A stretch of DNA of 64,000 nt from Hypericum androsaemum (taxonomy: Eukaryota > Streptophyta > Magnoliopsida > Malpighiales > Hypericaceae). A model generated the notes under the pieces. That model had not been told where the DNA came from, did no database searches, and worked only from the letters and a program-made list of their open reading frames with translations. Positions 57,952 to 64,000 of the stretch are shown here, one piece after another. The stretch covers positions 8,548,707 through 8,612,706 of the forward strand of contig OZ023182.1 of assembly GCA_963995505.1 (NCBI GenBank), read 5' to 3'. Every line of letters begins with the position of its first letter. Positions within the stretch are counted from its first letter, which is position 1. The position numbers were made by a program, and so were the translations under genes.

Positions 57952-58664
57952 TGACAAATTATTCTCAGGTTCCTGGTTTATAATTTTTTTACTCGCAACT
58001 CCCTGGCTTTCCAAAATAGTGTATGTCGTCCCTGCTTTTTAGAGAAATGTTGGTCTCGGGTCCCTGACTGACGTCAGCACCTATTTTTTTATTTTTTTAT
58101 CATGTGAAATGACATTTGTACCCCTACACAAAAAACAAAAAAAATCTGGGGCGAGGAAGACGAACCGAAGTGGCTTTGAAGATCTGGGCGAGTAGAAGAT
58201 GAACCGAAGTGGCTTTGAAGATCTGGGCGAGGAAGACGATTGGAAGTCGGCCTCCCCATCTCCTCGTCTCAGAAATTGATTTAGTGTTCTTAGATGCCTT
58301 CACCGGGGATGGGGACTTGATGATTTGGGTTGGAAAAATCTAATCTATTTTTGTTGTTTGATGTGATTTGGGTTGATGATTTGGTGATAGAAAAATCTGT
58401 TATTTGATTTCAAAAAATTTTAGGTTGATTTCTGGGAAAGTGTTCATGAGTTTTCTTGAGGTTGAAGATGATAATTTTTTATTTTTTTGTTCGAGGATAT
58501 TTTGGTCATTTCACATGACAAAAAATAAAAAATAGGTGCTGACGTCAGTCAAGGACCCGAGACCAACATTTCTCTAAAAAGCAGGGACGGTATACACTAT
58601 TTTGGAAAGCCAGGGACCTGCGAGTAATAAAACTATAAAACAGAGACCTGAGGCTAATTTGCCC
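57952..58664. mobile_element. Mutator-like foldback MITE, 713 bp
   Basis: Near-perfect inverted arms of roughly 190 bp share CCCTGGCTTTCCAAAATAGT, CTTTTTAGAGAAATGTTGGT and CTGACTGACGTCAGCACCTA. The left end is TGACAAATTATTCTCAGG and the right reverse complement GGGCAAATTAGCCTCAGG. The imperfect TSD is AAAAAATATA / AAAAATGTATA. The centre has two and a half copies of a unit of about 43 bp, GAACCGAAGTGGCTTTGAAG plus ATCTGGGCGAG. It is related to the element at 12647-15359. Confidence 0.8.
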
Positions 58665-58674
58665 AAAAATGTAT

Positions 58675-58830
58675 ATGTTGAGTTCCCACAAACATTTAGA
58701 TCAATTGACAATGGCGTAGGAAGTCACGAGTTCGAATTCTTGGAACGCACCAGTTTTAAATATTTGCTAAAGAATTTTTTAACACATTTCAAATATCATA
58801 CCCGACTCTAACTAATATGATTCAAATTTG
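58675..58830 (+). mobile_element. Degenerate SINE (family 2)
   Basis: B-box-like GAGTTCGAATTC at about 58729, then AAATATTTGCTAAAGAAT, TTTAACAC and CATACCCGACTCTAACTAAT. These are the same ordered words as 6885-7070. A partial tandem copy of its 3' part follows to about 58880. Confidence 0.5.
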
Positions 58831-59160
58831 AGATATTTTAAAAGTCATACCTGGTCGAATAAATATAATTCAAATTTGAACATCTTGACCATTCAGATAA
58901 GTGGACGCAATTAACACAAGATTTGTGGAAGAAGGTTTCACTATTGCATCCTAACCATACAGAGTACGTGATGCAATTACCAATTGGCAGAAACAAGGCG
59001 ATTGATTGCACACAAGAATTGTCAAACAACCGTCGTGTCCCGTAATTCATTGTTCAACATCCACAGAAGACAGTTTATAACAGGGTTAAGTATTATCATA
59101 ATCAAGCTTACAACATATACTAGCTATCATATGCACCATCGTCGTCTACAGAAAAGAGGG

Positions 59161-59425
59161 TGTAATGTACGGACTCGTTAATGGCGATTTTGGGTATTTG
59201 GCGCGGAAACAGTTAACAAAAAGAGAGGGGGAGAGAGAGAGAGGAGAGATAGAGGAGAAGAGGCGGCAATAGCCAGCTGTTCAATATGGTAAATTTTAAG
59301 ATAGTTCCTGAGTTTCCCCACTCTACTACTTATATCATAAGTACAAGTATTGGGCTTAACCCAACTTGGCCCACGACCCGTTACTCAAATTTCTACTAAG
59401 TACCCGCCATACCCTGTACATAACA
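59161..59425 (-). repeat. 3' LTR of chromovirus
   Basis: On the minus strand it runs from TGTTATGTACAGGG to GTACATTACA, 265 bp, with short inverted ends TGTWATG. It is preceded by the polypurine tract GAAGGGGAAGGA. Confidence 0.7.
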
Positions 59426-59458
59426 TCCTTCCCCTTCAGCAACCTTGTCCTCAAGGTT

Positions 59459-59743
59459 CTAATCAACATCAAACTCAGGAAACTTGGCTTGTAAAGCTAT
59501 CAAGTCTTCCCATAAATCATCCTCATGGCTCATGTTAACCCAGTTAACCAGAACTTGATCAATACCTCGAGAACCACGATGTATAGTCCTCCTTACCATA
59601 ATTGCAGCATGACGAACCAACACTTCTCCTGCAACATCAAGAGTTGGCAATTTTGGCATCACGTTCATTTGTGGCAGAATTCCTTTTTTCAACAACGACA
59701 CATGGAAGATAGGATGTATGCTGCTTCCTTTAGGCAAATCCAA
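59459..59743 (-). pseudogene. Integrase C-terminus and chromodomain of chromovirus
   Basis: IHPIFHVSLLKKG (the conserved HPVFHVSxL before the chromodomain), then LVRHAAIMVRRTIHRGSRGI and QVLVNWVNMSHEDDLWEDL, ending FPEFDVD. The last part is the degenerate chromodomain (the W...D.TWE pattern is altered to W...DDLWE). Confidence 0.85.
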
Positions 59744-59997
59744 ATTGTAAGAGACACGACCAAACTTCTACAATATCTGAAAAGGGCCATAAAACTTGGC
59801 TGAGAGCTTCAAGTTCTTTCGTATAGCCGCACTGGTTTGCCTATAAGGTTAAAGCTTGAGATATACCCAATCTCCAACACTAAATTCTCTCTCAGATCTC
59901 CGTTTGTCCGCCTGAACTTTCATGTGGCTCTGGGCTAGGAGCAAGTTAGCAGAGATGACCTTCAATACAGATGCCCGGGCTATAAGGTAATCATCGA

Positions 59998-60800
59998 CTA
60001 CTGTAATGGCGATTTGTTGAGTGCGCCATCCAGGAAGTTCAGGGGTGAATAACCATAGAATGCCTCGAATGGTGTCATTTTAAAAGCTTGGTGATAGTTT
60101 GTGTTGTACCAGAACTCAGCTAGAGAAAGCCAATGGCACCAAATTTTTGGTTTCTCAAAGCAAAAACATCGGAGATATGTTTCAAGGCATCGATTCACCC
60201 TCTCAGTTTACCCATCCGACTGAGGATGATAAGCAGTACTGAGTTGGACAGTAACCTCCAATAAAGAGAAGAGTTCTTGCCATAACTTACTTATAAAGAT
60301 CTTATCTCTGTCGTATACAATCATTTTTGGCACCCCATGGAGTTTGCATATGCCATCTAATAGATATTTGACCACTTGCAAGGCCGAGAGAGGGTGTACC
60401 AAAGCAAGAAAATGTCAATATTTGGTAAATCTATCAACCACCACTACTATCACATTCTTCCCTTACGAATTAGGCAATCCTTCAATGAAATCCATGGAGA
60501 TATCATGCCAAGCTTGCTCAAGAACGGGTAAAGGTTGTAGCAATCCTGGCATTGTAACTTGCTCATCCTTACATTGTTTGCAGATAGCATATCTTCCCAC
60601 TATAGAATGTACATCCTGCTACAACCCAGGCCAATAGAACATCTTATTAATCCTCTCATAACTCCCAACCATACCAGAATGCCCACCTACAGCTGACTTA
60701 TGCATCTCTTTTACCAATTGATTTCTCAATGGACCAGTATTTCCAACATATACTCGACATTTATACCTCAAGATTCCCTCAGTCAGCTTATAGTTTGGAT
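59998..60800 (-). pseudogene. Integrase core of chromovirus (broken)
   Basis: Pieces in order are an HHCC-type region (KEMHKSAVGGHSGMVGSYER, MFYWPGL, in the frame ending at 60619), then a DDE core fragment (HGVPKMIVYDRDKIFISKLW, TAYHPQSDG) and the ERVNRCLETYLRCF and SLAEFWYNTNYHQA section. At least three stops or shifts separate them. Confidence 0.85.
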
Positions 60801-60850
60801 CAACATCTGCATCAATAAGCAACTTTGTTTGTAATTGTACTGTAGTAGGA

Positions 60851-61618
60851 TCATCTGTATATGAATTTAGGATCTCTTGATGCCATTGGATAAACTGTAG
60901 TGACAGAAATAATAAATAACTCTCCAGTTGTAACTGAATTCCTATCTTCATTCTTCCGTGATAATGCATCCGCTGCAACATTTTCCTTACCCTTCTTGTA
61001 CATGATTGAGAAATCCAAGCCTAACAACTTTGAAATCACCTTCTTTTGTAAGCTTGTGTGTACTTTATGCTCCAACAAGTACTTAATGCTAGATTGGTCA
61101 GTTTTTATATAGAAATAACCATTCTCAAGATATGGTTGCCATTTATCAATGGCTGTCAAGACTGCTAGTAACTCTTTCTCATAAATTGACCTTCCTTCAT
61201 TTTTTGGGCCAAATGATTGACTCAAGTAAGCCAAAGGTCGGCCATCCTGCATAAGTATGACACCAATTCTCTTTTGACATGCATCAGTCTCAACAATGAA
61301 GGGCTTAGTGAAGTCGGGTAAGGCTAAAACATGGACCTCTGTCATTGCTTTCTTCAGCTGATAAAAAGCTGCTTCCGCTGTAGGATTCCACAAGAAACCA
61401 CCCTTCTTGAGTAAGTCATAAAAGGGCCTGCAAATTAGTCTATAATATTGGATAACCTTCCTATAATATCCAGTTAATCCCAAGAATTTCCTAACATCAG
61501 AGATATATTTTGGTAGCTGCCAAGTAGTCATTGCTTCAATCTTACTTGGATCAGTACTTACTCCCTCTTTTGTGATGACATCCCCAAATATTCTACTTGA
61601 CTGGCTCCAAATGCACAT
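60851..61618 (-). pseudogene. RT C-terminus and RNase H of chromovirus
   Basis: The longest surviving frame, 255 codons. RT thumb/connection motifs (VRKFLGLTGYYRKVI, GGFLWNPTAEAAFYQLK) are followed by RNase H (FIVETDACQKRIGVILMQDG, YEKELLAVLTAIDKWQPYL, IKTDQSSIKYLL, ADALSRK). Confidence 0.9.
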
Positions 61619-62580
61619 TTACTTAGCTTGGCATAGTATTGTTGCTACCTAAAAATCTCCAATGCCACTGTCAAATGTTGGATGTGCTCTTCCTCTATTT
61701 TGTTGTATATCAATATATCATCAAAGAAAACTAATATAAAGTTTCTCAAGAATTCACCAAACACATCGTTCATAAGGGCTTGAAAAGTTGTAGGTGCATT
61801 AGTAAGACCAAACGGCATCACCTTGAATTCAAAGTGACCATGGTGAGTTCTGAAGGCTTTCTTTTGAATGCTTCTTCTTGTATTCGTATTTAATGATACC
61901 CGGATCTGAGATCAAGCTTAGAGAAGACAAATGCACCATTCAACTCATCTAAAAGATCATCTATCATGGGAATAGGAAACTTATTCTTCACTGTAATGTT
62001 GTTTAATTGCGTGTAATCTATGCATATTCACCATGTACATTCCTTCTTTTTCACCAACAACACAGGTGATGCAAAATGACTCTTTCTAGGTTGAATAAAA
62101 TCAGATTACAGTAATGATTTGACTTGATTCTCGATCTTTGTCTTCTGGACCTATATGGTCTTATTCTCTCTGGCTTTGCTCCAGGAACCAAGGTAATTTT
62201 ATGATCAAACTTCCTGGGAGGTGGTTAAGCTGTTGATTCTTGGAAGATATCATTGAATTGAACCAACAATTGCTGCAATTTCTGCTGAAACTCAGGGTCT
62301 GCAGCTTTGATATGTTGTGTTTTCTTAGTAGAAATGTCTTCTAACACCCAAAAGACCTCCTCAACACTGCTTCCCCTTTCCCTTCCTCACTGTTTTCTGC
62401 AACTGATCACAATCTATAATATGGCAGTCCGCAGTAAAGAATTTTGCAGAATCAGACTTTAACACCTGCAGCCGATATAGTTCATCACCACTCATACCCT
62501 TGAGAACTATCGATTTTCCATCTTTTTAACAATAGCTTGCATTTTCCAAAAGTCGAATTCAAATGAGGTTCCTAGCTTAC
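61619..62580 (-). pseudogene. Reverse transcriptase of chromovirus (broken)
   Basis: The minus strand reads [20 protein letters not shown] (about 62020-61960), then [11 protein letters not shown] followed by a stop, and the catalytic [10 protein letters not shown] near 61720. Stops and shifts separate every piece, so no ORF of note survives. Confidence 0.8.
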
Positions 62581-62586
62581 CTGCTT

Positions 62587-63078
62587 TCACCAAATCTGTT
62601 CCCAATACCATATCATATCCCTACTAAACTTGTGTCCACCCATTTCCCATTGGAATTCTTTGCATTGATCTTTGCTCGTCATTTTCTCACTATTAGCGAT
62701 GGTAACTACCACTGATGGAATGGTTTCAGACTTCAAGGACAAAGATTTAACAATCTTATCATCAATAAAACTGAACATGCCTCCAGAATCTAGCAATACC
62801 AAGAAAAGTTTATCTTGACTTTTGCCCTTGATTTTTAGAGTACCACTTTGGCAGCTGTTATCAACTTTGACTGCCTGTAGAGAGATAATTGCAACACTTC
62901 GTTCCTCATTCTCCTCCAACAAGTCCTCTGATACAAACAATCCCTCATATTCTTCCACTAATATGACATTCATCATTGGTTTCTTCTGTACTAAACACGC
63001 ATGACCAGAGAACCACTTCTCACCACATCTATAACACGGGGCATCATTTCTCCATATTTTTCTAAAGTTACTACCCAT
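62587..63078 (-). pseudogene. gag zinc knuckle and protease of chromovirus
   Basis: CYRCGEKWFSGHAC (zinc knuckle), then a linker and a retroviral-type protease with LVLLDSGGMFSFID (active-site Asp in DSGG) and VVVTIANSEKMTS. Upstream gag is absent. Confidence 0.88.
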
Positions 63079-63090
63079 ACTGCTAACACT

Positions 63091-64000
63091 CCCATATTTT
63101 TAGTTTTGTTAAAAATAACTTCAATTTTTGTAGCCATAAAAATAATATCTGAGAAAAACTATTTCTACGATTAACAATGTGTCATATGTCATTAGGTTAG
63201 ATTGAAAAAGCAAAAAAATAATTATTATTACAAAATTTGCAATGCCAAATTAGAAAGAAATAAATCAAGCTATAAATTGATGCGTTAAATGCTACTTGTC
63301 CGTAAATAGTGAATTAACATTTTAACTTTAGCATCCACACCATCCCTTCACATGTTATATATATTTGAATCCATATCAAACTTAAACATACCCAATATCA
63401 TTCACAACCTTCACATCGCTTTACTCTCTTTTTTCTGTCAACATAATTCCTACCCATAATAGTCTACCCATCTCACTTCACAAATATCTCATAATGAAAA
63501 CACATCAGTAGAGGTGATCATAAATTTAATTCCATTTTCTATCTCATTAAATTTGTCATAAATTTGATTCTGATTCAAAATTATTCATACGAATCCAAAT
63601 ATTTATTTCAATTATTAATTCAATAAGTTGAATACGAATCATAATTTATGGTTATAATTCGAGATCTGGACATATTGATAACAACCTCACTTTGAGAACT
63701 TCTCTGATATTTCTTAAATTAAATATGTAACCACTAGGTACATTACCATAAATATACTGACCTACCACCAACTGCCACATTAATGCGGCCAGTTTAGGGT
63801 TACCGCGTAACCCTTTTGGATATATGTGTAGATAAAAGTTAAATAGGAATTTGACTATCTTGTCAACAGGCCAACGTATACTCCTGAGATCTTCTGACGT
63901 AGGTTTCGCATGTAAAAATTGTTATTCCTTCGCATAGCGGAGGTGGTTAGTGCCAATGAGAAATATTTTCAACAAAAAACAAGAATCAAGAAAAAAATGG
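63091..64000. other. AT-rich intergenic DNA
   Basis: No gene, LTR or clear repeat is visible up to the window end. Confidence 0.4.

Larger units (their letters stand above)
59161..63090 (-). mobile_element. 5'-truncated Ty3/gypsy chromovirus
   Basis: Minus-strand order from high to low coordinates is zinc knuckle and protease (63078-62587), reverse transcriptase (about 62580-61619), RNase H (61618-60851), integrase (60800-59998), chromodomain-type C-terminus (59743-59459), polypurine tract and one LTR (59425-59161). The order PR-RT-RH-IN-chromodomain is that of chromoviruses. Many in-frame stops and shifts make it inactive. The 5' LTR and most of gag are missing: homology stops at about 63090 and no second LTR copy occurs up to the window end. 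Confidence 0.9.

Overview
This is a 64 kb piece of a flowering-plant (angiosperm, most likely eudicot) nuclear chromosome. The evidence is spliced genes with GT-AG introns, plant-specific families (vacuolar processing enzyme, DUF1639, AG-peptide, clade-E-type PP2C, DUF266/GT14 glycosyltransferase), AT-rich intergenic DNA full of plant transposons, and a 200-base run of N (23970-24169) marking a scaffold gap. I cannot assign a species.

Eight protein-coding genes can be modelled exon by exon. They are a BABAM1/MERIT40 homologue (+, 1680-3016), a myristoylation-type protein phosphatase 2C (+, 7171-8776), a PHAX RNA-binding-domain protein (-, 9968-12435), a legumain/vacuolar processing enzyme (+, 23604-27104), a CWC21/SRRM2-like splicing factor with an apparent frameshift (-, 35732-38433), a DUF1639 protein (+, 43300-46678), a 61-residue arabinogalactan peptide (-, 48649-48834), and a GT14/DUF266 glycosyltransferase (-, 54104-56394). 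They do not form a pathway; this is ordinary gene-by-gene plant chromatin.

The space between them is mostly transposable elements, and several ends can be placed to the base from target-site duplications (TSDs). There are at least six Mutator-like (MULE/MITE or foldback) elements: 5434-6286, 9133-9508, 12647-15359, 19490-20799, 57087-57539 and 57952-58664. A long-TIR element without a clear TSD lies at 17343-18909. Two solo LTRs of one unusual tandem-repeat-rich LTR family lie at 13572-15256 (nested inside the MULE) and 38861-41281. A complete but pol-less Athila-like Ty3/gypsy element with CATTT TSDs spans 28133-35298. A 5'-truncated, decayed Ty3/gypsy chromovirus lies on the minus strand at 59161-about 63090. 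Also present are an L1-type LINE fragment with a zf-RVT domain (about 15640-16955) and two tRNA-related SINE families, one with a copy in intron 1 of the BABAM1 gene.

The most interesting signal not explained by standard annotation is a degenerate module of about 100-130 nt. It recurs in the Athila LTRs, in both solo LTRs of the second family, and as a tandem pair inside the MULE at 19490-20799, so it crosses transposon class boundaries. Other points worth a second look are the frameshift in the CWC21-like gene, a candidate internal promoter in DUF1639 intron 1, and a 371-bp tandem duplication that copied a MULE end together with its flank.
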